The position numbers were made by a program, and so were the translations under genes. From Gammaproteobacteria bacterium (GTDB taxonomy: Bacteria > Pseudomonadota > Gammaproteobacteria > Steroidobacterales > Steroidobacteraceae): a stretch of 5,773 nucleotides of DNA. Shown piece by piece: positions 1 through 5,773 of this stretch (position 1 is its first letter; every line of letters starts with the position of its first letter). The notes under the pieces were generated by a model, which was not told where the DNA came from, searched no databases, and saw only the letters and a list, made by a program, of their open reading frames with translations. The stretch lies in assembly GCA_028293775.1 (NCBI GenBank), contig JAQGOD010000046.1:1-5773 (forward strand), given 5' to 3'.

Positions 1-44
1 CGCCTCGCACCTATGTCGTGCAAGTGCAATACCGGTTGAAGTAG
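1..44 (+). CDS. 3' end of a gene, possibly a TonB-dependent outer-membrane receptor (partial)
   Basis: Reading from base 3, thirteen codons give PRTYVVQVQYRLK followed by a TAG stop at 42-44. The pattern PRTY followed by alternating hydrophobic and polar residues and an aromatic residue near the end is what the closing beta-strand of TonB-dependent receptors usually looks like; these end in an aromatic strand used for outer-membrane insertion. That family call is inferred from a very short tail. Support that a real gene ends here comes from the hairpin with a T run 48 nt downstream on the same strand, and from the other two forward frames giving no protein-like ending (one stops at 37-39). 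The last residues are Leu-Lys rather than the more common terminal Phe, which weakens the assignment. The rest of the gene lies outside the window. Confidence 0.5.
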   Translation, partial: PRTYVVQVQYRLK

Positions 45-91
45 TTCTGATCTCGCGAGGGGTCGGAAGAACCCCAGATTGTCGATGCTCC

Positions 92-126
92 AAAAGGCCC
101 CCGGTCACTCGAGGGGCCCTTTTTTT
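92..126. terminator. Rho-independent terminator, probably bidirectional, between convergent genes
   Basis: GGCCCC (96-101) pairs with GGGGCC (113-118) around an 11-nt loop. Four flanking A-T pairs (92-95 with 120-123) can extend the stem past one bulged C at 119. On the plus strand it is followed by seven T (120-126), a good intrinsic terminator for the gene ending at 44. Read on the minus strand the hairpin ends in four T, weaker but still usable, and it lies 21 nt beyond the stop of the class II aldolase-family gene (148). A single shared hairpin between two converging genes is a common arrangement. Confidence 0.8.
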
Positions 127-147
127 ATGGCCAGGCGGCGTGGCGAC

Positions 148-924
148 TCAGTTTCGAAAAGAAGGATCGATCCGATCCAGCCGGCGCAATAATCCCGGCC
201 ATACGAGCAAGTGCGGGCCCTGGTTGTTGGACACCATCCGCGCCTGTTCCATCGCCGTATCGATGATGCCCTGCTGAATCGGGATGAGTTCGCCTCCACC
301 GGCCAGAGCACGCACTTGGATGGCGCAGGTGGCTTCGAAGGTGTACATCAATTGAAACGCTTCCGCGACGCTTCGCCCGACGGTTAGCAGACCGTGATTG
401 CGCAGCATCAAAAAGCTTTTCTGGCCCATATCGGCAACCAGGCGCGGCTTCTCATCCTCGCGCAGCGCCACGCCCTCGTAATCGTGATAAGCCAGGCTCT
501 GCAGAACAAATATGGACTGCTGCGAGAGAGGCATGATCCCGCTTTTCTGAGCCGACACAGCGACTCCATTCAGCGTATGCGTATGCAACACGCACTGGAC
601 ATCATGCCGTGCCCCATGGATTGCGCTATGGATGGTGAAGCCGGCGGGGTTGATTGGCCAGGGACTGTCGGCAACTTTATTGCCTTGCATGTCGATCTTG
701 ACCAAGCTCGAGGCAGTGATCTCGTCGAACATCATGCCGTAGGGGTTGATCAAAAAGTGATGCTCGGGTCCGGGGACGCGGGCTGTTATGTGCGTGAATA
801 CCAAATCGTCCCAATGAAAATGCGCGACCAGCCGATAGGCGGCCGCCAAGTCGATGCGAACCGCCCATTCTTCGGGAGAGTAGCGCGCCGAAGCGTCGCC
901 GGCCTCTGGAACTGATTTCAGCAT
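148..924 (-). CDS. Class II aldolase/adducin family protein, adducin-like branch lacking the aldolase Glu
   Basis: This 258-residue protein is a soluble cytosolic single-domain member of the class II aldolase/adducin head family; there is no signal peptide or membrane segment. The domain covers about residues 20-212. Visible landmarks are FTHITARVPG (43-52), LINPYGMMFDEIT (58-70), NPAGFTIHSAIH (92-103), the metal-site HTH (His114, His116), AYHDYEG (145-151), and LRNHGLLTVG (174-183) with the third metal His177. In E. coli L-fuculose-1-phosphate aldolase the metal ligands are His92, His94 and His155 and the catalytic acid is Glu73, 19 residues before the first His. The matching residue here is Gly95, so retro-aldol chemistry by the known mechanism is not supported. 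As I recall it, animal adducin has a very similar 'AGF-LHSAI' segment. The start ATG at 924 has GGAG six bases upstream. It lies 45 nt after the permease stop with no terminator between, so it is probably the last gene of the exporter operon. The substrate is unknown. Confidence 0.9.
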   Translation of the reverse strand: MLKSVPEAGDASARYSPEEWAVRIDLAAAYRLVAHFHWDDLVFTHITARVPGPEHHFLINPYGMMFDEITASSLVKIDMQGNKVADSPWPINPAGFTIHSAIHGARHDVQCVLHTHTLNGVAVSAQKSGIMPLSQQSIFVLQSLAYHDYEGVALREDEKPRLVADMGQKSFLMLRNHGLLTVGRSVAEAFQLMYTFEATCAIQVRALAGGGELIPIQQGIIDTAMEQARMVSNNQGPHLLVWPGLLRRLDRIDPSFRN

Positions 925-930
925 GGTTTT

Positions 931-934
931 CTCC
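931..934 (-). promoter_or_regulatory. Ribosome binding site of the adducin-family gene
   Basis: On the minus strand GGAG is followed by six bases and then the ATG at 924. This fixes the start and indicates independent initiation rather than coupling to the permease that ends 45 nt upstream. The 45-nt gap (925-969) contains no hairpin with a T run. A TAGAAT hexamer on the minus strand at 961-966 resembles a -10 box but has no matching -35, so I do not call a promoter there. Confidence 0.7.
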
Positions 935-969
935 GGTGAACTGCGCGAAACCTGGAACCGATTCTACCC

Positions 970-2157
970 CTACACGGCCCGCAATGCGGTTGCCACCGGC
1001 AGGCGGCCAGCGCGGATAGCGGGAAACAGCCCGCCGATGACACCGATCACGCACGCCCAGATAATGCCGAGCGCGACCAAGCCGGGCGTCACCGCGAGAT
1101 CGAATATGAGCTGTCCCCCGAAGCCTCCGCCCAACGTATCGACCGAATGGCCGTTGAATAGCAGCCACGCAATCAACGCGCCGCCGGCGCCGCCGATGAA
1201 TGCCAGAAGCAGTGCCTCGACGAATACCGACACGATCACCGGCACCGGGCCGAAACCGATGGCACGCAGCGAGGCAATATCGCGTGAGCGCGTGCTGACC
1301 GCGGAGTACATGGTGTTGAGCGCACCAAAGATGGCGCCAATTGCCATGATGCCACCCACCACGTAGGCAACAATCTTCAGTATCGAGCTAATTTGCGCCG
1401 ATTGTTGTGTCCCAAAATCCTTCTCCGTTGAAACGTCGACTTGCAGTTGCGGATTCGTTGTAATCGAATCCTTGAACGTCTGAAATCCACCCTGTGGGTC
1501 AAGCACCACCCACACGCTCTGCTCACTGTTGCCGCGCTGGTAGGTAGAATTCAAAGTCTGCTTATCCGCGATGAGTTCGGAGTCGTGCCCACTGCCGCCG
1601 CCCTCAAAGGAGCCGACCACGGTCCAGGTTGCGCCGCGCAACTTGATTTGCGCGCCGACATCAAGTCCCCTGTACAGACGCTGTGCCGATTTGCCTACGA
1701 TCATCTCGGTCACGCCGGGCTGAAACACGCGGCCGTTTATGATCTTGATTTCTGGATGCACGGCGAATCCATCCGGTGTCAGGCCTCGGAACGGCGCGCT
1801 CGCATCTTCGCCGTCTTTCTTGGATAAATTCATGATCAATAAGGTTTCGGGCGACGCCAAGGGATGTCCGCCGCTGCCGGTTTTGATCCCTGGAGCATCC
1901 GCGACCGTCACAGCTGCATCGTTCGTCAAGACGCTGACTAGCTCGGTGCTCGAACCTGTACGCACGACGATAGCCCGATTGTCAGGGCCGGTCTTTTGCA
2001 GCGTCCTCATAAATCCCGTGGACATAGCTAGCACCGAAATCAGAACTGCCACGACCCCTGCAATACCGATGACGACCACCGAAGAAGTTCCAATCCGTTG
2101 AGGCAGGCTGCGAAGGTTCATGGCAGACACCGCGGCGATCTGAGTAATAGCGCTCAT
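970..2157 (-). CDS. ABC transporter permease, FtsX/MacB type (second permease)
   Basis: This 395-residue inner-membrane protein has the four-helix FtsX/MacB layout: TM1 about 25-47, a large periplasmic domain about 50-255, then TM2 about 258-283, TM3 about 305-335 and TM4 about 355-378. The FtsX signature after TM2 is clear: NTMYSAVSTRSRDIASLRAI (281-300), the cytosolic loop that contacts the ATPase, and the end FPAIRAGRLPVATALRAV (378-395) is typical. Such permeases transmit ATP-driven motion to the periplasm instead of forming a classical channel. The reading frame is open up to an ATG at 2370, but that start would overlap the upstream permease by about 200 bp and add an Arg-rich tail without family resemblance. 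ATG 2157, giving MSAITQIAAVSAMNLRSLPQ, has GAGA six bases upstream and sits 8 nt after the preceding stop. It differs in sequence from the other permease, so the pair is heteromeric. A Gly-rich stretch (342-348) lies between TM3 and TM4. Substrate unknown. Confidence 0.93.
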   Translation of the reverse strand: MSAITQIAAVSAMNLRSLPQRIGTSSVVVIGIAGVVAVLISVLAMSTGFMRTLQKTGPDNRAIVVRTGSSTELVSVLTNDAAVTVADAPGIKTGSGGHPLASPETLLIMNLSKKDGEDASAPFRGLTPDGFAVHPEIKIINGRVFQPGVTEMIVGKSAQRLYRGLDVGAQIKLRGATWTVVGSFEGGGSGHDSELIADKQTLNSTYQRGNSEQSVWVVLDPQGGFQTFKDSITTNPQLQVDVSTEKDFGTQQSAQISSILKIVAYVVGGIMAIGAIFGALNTMYSAVSTRSRDIASLRAIGFGPVPVIVSVFVEALLLAFIGGAGGALIAWLLFNGHSVDTLGGGFGGQLIFDLAVTPGLVALGIIWACVIGVIGGLFPAIRAGRLPVATALRAV

Positions 2158-2165
2158 AGGCTTTC

Positions 2166-3320
2166 TCAGCGACCCGCGAGCGCGTCGACGATGTTGAGCC
2201 GTTGGGCCCGGAAGGCAGGCGGCAGCCCGCTGATAATGGCCAGCGCTATCGCGATTGCGAAACCCGAGATGACGACAATGGGTACCAACGTAGCAGGGCC
2301 GAGCACAGTCCCCACGATCCGCATCGCGCCCGCCGAAAGCGCCAGACCCACCGCCGCGGCGAACAGGCAAAGCATCAACGACTCGACTAGCACAAGTGTC
2401 GAAACCGTGCCGCCGGTAAATCCGAGCGTTTTCAAAACCGCCAACTCCGGAATTCGTTCACGAACGGATTGCATCATGGTATTGGCCGTGAGGAATAACA
2501 GCGTAAACATCACCGCGCCGACAATGGAGTTGGCAATAAAATTGATGTCCGCCAACTGCTTCAGCTGCGATTGCAGAGCGGCGTTCTCAGTTTGCGTGCG
2601 CGTTTCGTCCGGTGAGTTCTCCGATAGTTTGTCTATCTGCGATGAAATCACGGCGGATCGTGCCGGGTTGTCGACCTGAACGATGAATTGATGGACTCTG
2701 TGGTTGTCGAATTTTCGCGCTTCGTCCCAGTAGTCGTAGTTGATCCAGAAGGCACTGCCGAGCGGCGACCTTTCAAACTGGGGTGTTGGGTCAAATATCC
2801 CGACGATATCGAATGCCCAGTTGTTGCTGCCATCGTTGTTGGTCCAGATCGTCGTGCCCACGGGCACCTTATCGCCGACTTTCCAGCCATATTTGTTTGC
2901 CAGGCGCCGGCCAATGAGCGCGCCAGGGCGCGTGCTCTTCATGGCCTCGATTTGTGAGGGCGTGATCTTCAGCTCGGGGTACACCACCGCCAGCTTATCC
3001 ACGTTGGTTGCAAAGGCGGGAATCGGATTCTTTGCATCCTGAAAGTAGCCGCCGAAAAAGCTCAGGTGCGCAATCGTGCGCACACCTTGCACGGTCTGCA
3101 TTCTATCCATCAGTGCGGCGGGCATGGAGCTGACCGCGCTCATCCGGCTGGTCGTCCATAGCCGATTGTTGCTCTTGTCTCCGAGTCCTGCCTTGATCCC
3201 CTGATTAATTCCTTGCAGCAGGCCAAACAGCAAAAACGCCACGACTATGGAAAGCATGGTCAGGACGGTACGTGCTTTCTTACGCCACAATCCCGCCCAG
3301 ATGAGCATGAAATATTTCAT
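2166..3320 (-). CDS. ABC transporter permease, FtsX/MacB type (first permease)
   Basis: This 384-residue inner-membrane protein has TM1 about 18-37 preceded by a basic N-terminus (WRKKAR, 12-17), a periplasmic domain about 40-258, and TM2 about 262-282, TM3 about 306-332 and TM4 about 343-365. The conserved FtsX segment ANTMMQSVRERIPELAVLKT (279-298) followed by LGF (299-301), and the C-terminal PPAFRAQRLNIVDALAGR (367-384), support the family call. The periplasmic part carries the MacB-type core motif GALIGRRLANKYGWKVGD (133-150), the small-barrel element seen in MacB, LolC and LolE proteins. The start codon overlaps the ATPase stop in ATGA and has no Shine-Dalgarno sequence of its own, so translation is probably coupled to the ATPase. 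The length suits an ABC3-type permease without a fused ATPase. With the following permease it would form the membrane part of an export or lipid-handling system; the substrate cannot be told. Confidence 0.94.
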   Translation of the reverse strand: MKYFMLIWAGLWRKKARTVLTMLSIVVAFLLFGLLQGINQGIKAGLGDKSNNRLWTTSRMSAVSSMPAALMDRMQTVQGVRTIAHLSFFGGYFQDAKNPIPAFATNVDKLAVVYPELKITPSQIEAMKSTRPGALIGRRLANKYGWKVGDKVPVGTTIWTNNDGSNNWAFDIVGIFDPTPQFERSPLGSAFWINYDYWDEARKFDNHRVHQFIVQVDNPARSAVISSQIDKLSENSPDETRTQTENAALQSQLKQLADINFIANSIVGAVMFTLLFLTANTMMQSVRERIPELAVLKTLGFTGGTVSTLVLVESLMLCLFAAAVGLALSAGAMRIVGTVLGPATLVPIVVISGFAIAIALAIISGLPPAFRAQRLNIVDALAGR

Positions 3321-4012
3321 GCCGCGCTGCGAACAGGCGTATCGACCAGCCGGCCCTTATCGAGGTGCAAGGTGCGGGAGGCATGATCGGCCGCAAGAGG
3401 GTCATGCGTCACCATGATGATGGTCTTTCCCTGCTCTCGGTTGAGCGTCTGCAGCAGTTTCAATATTTCCTCTGCATTTTCGCGATCGAGATCGCCCGTG
3501 GGCTCATCGCACACCAAGAGGGTGGGATCCGCCACCAGTGCGCGCGCAATGGAGACGCGTTGTTGCTGACCACCTGACAACTCGCTGGGTTTGTGAGACG
3601 CGCGGTCGGCAAGACCGACGAGTTCGAGCACAGCGCGCACGTTTTGCTTTCGTTGCGAGGAGGAGAGATTGGTCAACAGAAGCGGCACTTCGACATTGCG
3701 TGCGGCAGTGAGCACGGGTAATAAGTTATAGAACTGGAAAACAAATCCAATGTGGCGGGCACGCCATTTGGCCAGCTTGCCGCCCGAGAGCTGATCAATG
3801 CGCTCTCCGCCAACGGTGACTTCTCCGTCGGTCGGCTGATCCAGGCCCGCGATAAGATTGAGAAGCGTGGTTTTTCCGGATCCGGAGGGCCCCATCAATG
3901 CGAGGAACTCGCCTTGTTCAATCGCGAGGTTAACGCCGTGCAGGACCTCGACCGATTGCTTGCCTCGCTGATACCGCTTGACGACGTTGTTCAATGAAAC
4001 CAGGTTGCTCAT
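3317..4012 (-). CDS. ABC transporter ATP-binding protein, MacB/LolD type
   Basis: This 231-residue cytosolic ATPase powers the two adjacent FtsX-type permeases. All nucleotide-binding motifs are intact: Walker A GPSGSGKT (41-48), Q-loop VFQFYNLLP (91-99, Gln93), signature LSGGQQQR (145-152), Walker B LLVCDEP (165-171, catalytic Glu170), D-loop GDLD (173-176) and H-loop His203. The [20 protein letters not shown] region and the CDEPTGDLD motif are characteristic of the MacB/LolD/FtsE subgroup that works with FtsX-fold permeases through mechanotransmission rather than substrate channelling. The length is normal for LolD-like proteins. The start at 4012 is set by GAGGAG five bases upstream, and the stop overlaps the next start by 4 nt. 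LolD proper is less likely because a periplasmic adaptor is encoded directly upstream, as in MacAB-like exporters. Confidence 0.96.
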   Translation of the reverse strand: MSNLVSLNNVVKRYQRGKQSVEVLHGVNLAIEQGEFLALMGPSGSGKTTLLNLIAGLDQPTDGEVTVGGERIDQLSGGKLAKWRARHIGFVFQFYNLLPVLTAARNVEVPLLLTNLSSSQRKQNVRAVLELVGLADRASHKPSELSGGQQQRVSIARALVADPTLLVCDEPTGDLDRENAEEILKLLQTLNREQGKTIIMVTHDPLAADHASRTLHLDKGRLVDTPVRSAA

Positions 4013-4017
4013 CGGTG

Positions 4018-4023
4018 CTCCTC
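4018..4023 (-). promoter_or_regulatory. Strong ribosome binding site of the ABC ATPase gene
   Basis: GAGGAG on the minus strand lies five bases before the ATG at 4012 and overlaps the TGA stop of the adaptor gene (4022-4024). Ribosomes ending on the adaptor can restart at once, which suits coordinated production of adaptor and ATPase. Confidence 0.8.
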
Positions 4024-5290
4024 ACTGTTTTTCAATACGTACGTGAGCGCCATCGCTCAACTTACTCAGGTCGCCAAGCGCTACGGTATTGCCGACCTCG
4101 AGGCCTGCCGTAATGATTTGACCGGAACTCATCTTGCCGCCCAGGCGAACGGCGCGGCGCTCGACGCTCGATCCATGCACCACGTACACGATGTTGGTGT
4201 CGCCGCCGCCCGTCACCACGGCGTCGCTTGGAACAACCACCCCAGGCGCAACGCTCTTGTCGGGCCCAGAGGTGCCGGATTGTTTCTCGCTCAAGAATGC
4301 AACCCGCGCGCCCATTTCGGGAATGATGCGCGGATCTTTTTGCTTGATCGCAATGCGTACCTTAACGGTAGCCTTGGCCCGATCGGCGGTGGGGATCATG
4401 GCGATGACCGATCCCGGAATATCCCAGTCGGGGTAGGCATTTAACTTGATGGTGACGGGCTGCTGAGGACGCACCCGGTTGATGAAGTTCTCGCTTACGT
4501 CGACCTCAACTTCCAGCGAATCCATATCGACGATCGTGCCGATACCCGTGCGTGTGAAGCCCCCGCCGGCGGACATCGGCGACACCATCTCACCCGGCTG
4601 CGCGGCTTTTTCGGTGACGATTCCCGCGAAGGGCGCTCGAATCACGGTATCGTCAAGATTCCGCTGCGCCACTTCCACCCCAGCGCGTGCAGCCTCGAGC
4701 CCCCGCCGCGCGATCAACAGATTGTTTCGTGCTACATTGAATTGAGCATGGGACTCGTCAAAGCTTTGCAAGCTGATGACAGCCGCTGCTTTCTGCTTTT
4801 CACTGCGCTCAAATATGGGCTTCGCATCGTCGAAGGCAGTTTCAGCGGAATCTACGTTGGCTTCAGCTTGCTGAAGTTGAGCGCGGCTCTGCGCCAACGA
4901 TGCCCTCCAGTTGGCATCATCCAGCCGCGCGATGACTTCTCCTTCCTCGACGCGTTGACCTTCCTCGAGGATGACTTTGACGATTTTCCCCGTCACTTTG
5001 GATGAAACCGTCGCTCGCCGGCGGGCGACAATATAGCCGGAGGCATCGAGAAGCGAGGCACCCCCAGGCTTTGACCCGTCCGGCAGCGCCTGTGCGACCG
5101 CGGTTGTGATCGGTAGCCCTGTTGGGCGCAAGAGATACCAAATACCGGCGGCGGCCATGAGGAGCACGGCAGCCGTGATCCACCATTTACCCTTACCCGA
5201 TGAGGGAGGCTTAAGGGTGCGATCAATGCGCAGCTGATTCAGGAGCGCCGCTTTGTCCGCTCCGATGGTCCGGTCTCCGAGATCGCTCAT
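4022..5290 (-). CDS. Periplasmic adaptor (membrane fusion protein) of a tripartite ABC exporter, MacA/HlyD type
   Basis: This 422-residue adaptor would bridge the inner-membrane ABC complex and an outer-membrane TolC-like channel. A 36-residue cytosolic N-terminus precedes one membrane anchor (about 37-54, WWITAAVLLMAAAGIWYLL); there is no lipobox, so it is anchored by a helix. Next come the first lipoyl half-motif (about 84-128, with GKIVKVILEEGQRVEEGEVI at 101-120), an alpha-helical hairpin rich in Ala and Gln (about 129-212), the second lipoyl half with the hallmark DDTVIRAPFAGIV (213-225) and QPGEMVS (231-237), a beta-barrel (about 257-335), and a membrane-proximal domain (about 348-421). 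The hairpin is of moderate length, as in MacA- and RND-type adaptors. The frame has a TGA four codons before the ATG, so the start cannot lie upstream. The AGG-containing sequence only 2-3 nt before the ATG is too close to be ideal, and AAAGGGA lies 13 nt away. It is the first gene of the operon. Confidence 0.95.
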   Translation of the reverse strand: MSDLGDRTIGADKAALLNQLRIDRTLKPPSSGKGKWWITAAVLLMAAAGIWYLLRPTGLPITTAVAQALPDGSKPGGASLLDASGYIVARRRATVSSKVTGKIVKVILEEGQRVEEGEVIARLDDANWRASLAQSRAQLQQAEANVDSAETAFDDAKPIFERSEKQKAAAVISLQSFDESHAQFNVARNNLLIARRGLEAARAGVEVAQRNLDDTVIRAPFAGIVTEKAAQPGEMVSPMSAGGGFTRTGIGTIVDMDSLEVEVDVSENFINRVRPQQPVTIKLNAYPDWDIPGSVIAMIPTADRAKATVKVRIAIKQKDPRIIPEMGARVAFLSEKQSGTSGPDKSVAPGVVVPSDAVVTGGGDTNIVYVVHGSSVERRAVRLGGKMSSGQIITAGLEVGNTVALGDLSKLSDGAHVRIEKQ

Positions 5291-5492
5291 CGCCTCGTTT
5301 CATTCCCTTTGGAGTCTATCGGCTGATTTTTGATGCCCTCGAACAGCGGGCCTTTGTGGACATTCTAGACGAATGCACGCCTTCTGGCGAAGCTGCGCCC
5401 AGCCCGCAACGTGCTGTTGTCCTGATATATCCTGCCCGCCGGGCTTGCCGCGTGGCATGATCCGTTCGCATCCGGCAAGGGAGGGGACTCAT
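5291..5492. promoter_or_regulatory. Divergent intergenic control region between exporter operon and serine hydrolase
   Basis: These 202 bp separate two divergent starts and must hold promoter elements for at least the exporter operon. On the minus strand a TAGAAT hexamer (plus-strand ATTCTA, 5362-5367) resembles a -10 box about 72 nt before the adaptor ATG; the best -35 at 18-nt spacing, TTCGCC, is poor. Two short dyads lie beside it: CATTC-N5-GAATG (5361-5375) and CGCC-TTCT-GGCG (5378-5389). A GCCC-GCC-GGGC hairpin (5434-5444) lies on the hydrolase side. No convincing sigma-70 promoter is visible for the plus strand; TATATC (5426-5431) has no partner. No protein-like open frame with a start codon was found here. 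Confidence 0.45.
5477..5486 (+). promoter_or_regulatory. Strong ribosome binding site of the serine hydrolase gene
   Basis: AAGGGAGGGG is purine-rich and contains GGAGG complementary to the 16S tail. It ends 6 nt before the ATG at 5493 (8 nt counted from the end of GGAGG). It selects this ATG over the in-frame ATG nine codons later, and it gives the more complete signal peptide. Confidence 0.8.
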
Positions 5493-5773
5493 ATGCTAGG
5501 TCGAATCGTCGCAGGCGCGATGTCCGTCGCGTTATTTTCCGCAAGCCATGGGGCGCAGGCCGCGGCGCGTTCAGAGAAGGTCGCTGCCTCGAGCGAAATA
5601 CCGCAAACCAAGCCCGAAGCGGTGGGCTTTTCCGCGGAGCGCCTCGGAAAACTCGACGCCGGCATGCAATCTCTGGTCGATAACAAGAAGCTCGCCGGAC
5701 TGGTCACCGTGCTCGCGCGGCACGGAAAAATCGTCGAAGAAAAGAGCTACGGCTTCGCCGATGTTGCGAGCCG
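5493..5773 (+). CDS. Secreted beta-lactamase-fold serine hydrolase (class C/esterase type), 5' part only
   Basis: The first 93 codons are present and the gene runs off the window. Residues 1-23 look like a Sec signal peptide: Arg4, a hydrophobic core IVAGAMSVALFSA (5-17), and a likely cut after AQA (21-23). After a polar linker, PEAVGFSAERLGKLDAGMQS (41-60) and the following stretch up to YGFAD (86-90) match the usual opening of the Beta-lactamase (PF00144) family: 'GFS-ERL-RLD', a short helix, then 'LAG-V--LARHGKIV' forming the first strands. Members include class C beta-lactamases, esterases such as EstB and D-aminopeptidases, so this is not evidence for antibiotic resistance. The catalytic SxxK and YxN motifs would come later and cannot be checked. 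Divergent from the exporter operon, it may share its control region. Expected location is the periplasm or outside. Confidence 0.88.
   Translation, partial: MLGRIVAGAMSVALFSASHGAQAAARSEKVAASSEIPQTKPEAVGFSAERLGKLDAGMQSLVDNKKLAGLVTVLARHGKIVEEKSYGFADVAS

Noticed and set aside
394..915. A 173-codon open frame on the plus strand, antisense to the adducin-family gene
   Set aside because: It lies wholly within a well-supported gene, shows no family motif, and its composition is what the opposite strand of a GC-rich gene gives.
961..966. TAGAAT on the minus strand as an internal promoter for the adducin-family gene
   Set aside because: No -35-like hexamer at 16-18 nt spacing, and it overlaps the end of the permease region. 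A hexamer match alone is not enough.
677..1168. A 163-codon minus-strand frame spanning the junction of the second permease and the adducin-family gene
   Set aside because: It is a shifted frame of both genes, very rich in Arg and Gly, with no recognisable domain. It is not evidence of a frameshifted or fused gene, because both real frames are intact.
2158..2370. N-terminal extension of the second permease to an upstream ATG at 2370
   Set aside because: The extra 71 residues are Arg- and Gly-rich without family resemblance and overlap the end of the other permease. The ATG at 2157 has a ribosome site and gives a normal permease N-terminus.
5287..5369. Start-less 24-codon minus-strand frame ending in a TGA that overlaps the adaptor ATG, like a coupled upstream gene
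   Set aside because: It is bounded by TAG just upstream and has no ATG, GTG or TTG start. The ATGA overlap is probably chance, and a gene remnant cannot be shown from so few codons.
5493..5773. Calling the hydrolase an AmpC-type antibiotic resistance gene
   Set aside because: Only the N-terminal part is visible and this fold includes many esterases and peptidases. The catalytic motifs lie outside the window.

Overview
The window looks like a chromosomal stretch of a GC-rich Gram-negative bacterium. A periplasmic adaptor of a tripartite ABC exporter, a signal peptide on a secreted serine hydrolase, and a fragment resembling the last beta-strand of an outer-membrane receptor all point to an envelope with two membranes. 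A proteobacterium is the most natural guess, but no sequence here fixes the taxon.

Layout from left to right. Bases 1-44 (+) hold the last 13 codons of a gene that enters from outside the window; the ending PRTYVVQVQYRLK resembles the C-terminal strand of a TonB-dependent receptor. A GC-rich hairpin with a T run (92-126) lies between this gene and the convergent gene at 148-924, and probably terminates both. From 5290 down to 148 on the minus strand runs one compact five-gene cluster: periplasmic adaptor (5290-4022), ABC ATPase (4012-3317), first FtsX/MacB-type permease (3320-2166), second permease (2157-970), and a class II aldolase/adducin-family protein (924-148). The junctions are 9 nt, a 4-nt ATGA overlap, 8 nt and 45 nt, which suggests one transcript. 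On the right, a 202-bp divergent intergenic region (5291-5492) separates this cluster from the 5' end of a secreted beta-lactamase-fold serine hydrolase (5493 to the window edge, +).

Functionally, the first four genes form a MacAB/LolCDE-like export machine. The ATPase drives two different FtsX-fold permeases in the inner membrane, and the membrane-anchored adaptor would link them to an outer-membrane TolC-type channel that is not encoded here. The substrate cannot be read from the sequence. The fifth gene is a soluble cytosolic protein that keeps the three metal-binding histidines of class II aldolases but has glycine where the catalytic glutamate of fuculose-phosphate aldolase sits, so it belongs to the adducin-like branch and its reaction is unknown.

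I found no CRISPR array, tRNA, rRNA, insertion sequence or clearly novel system. The points most worth a second look are the adducin-like protein attached to an exporter operon, the heteromeric permease pair, and the small dyads in the divergent control region.
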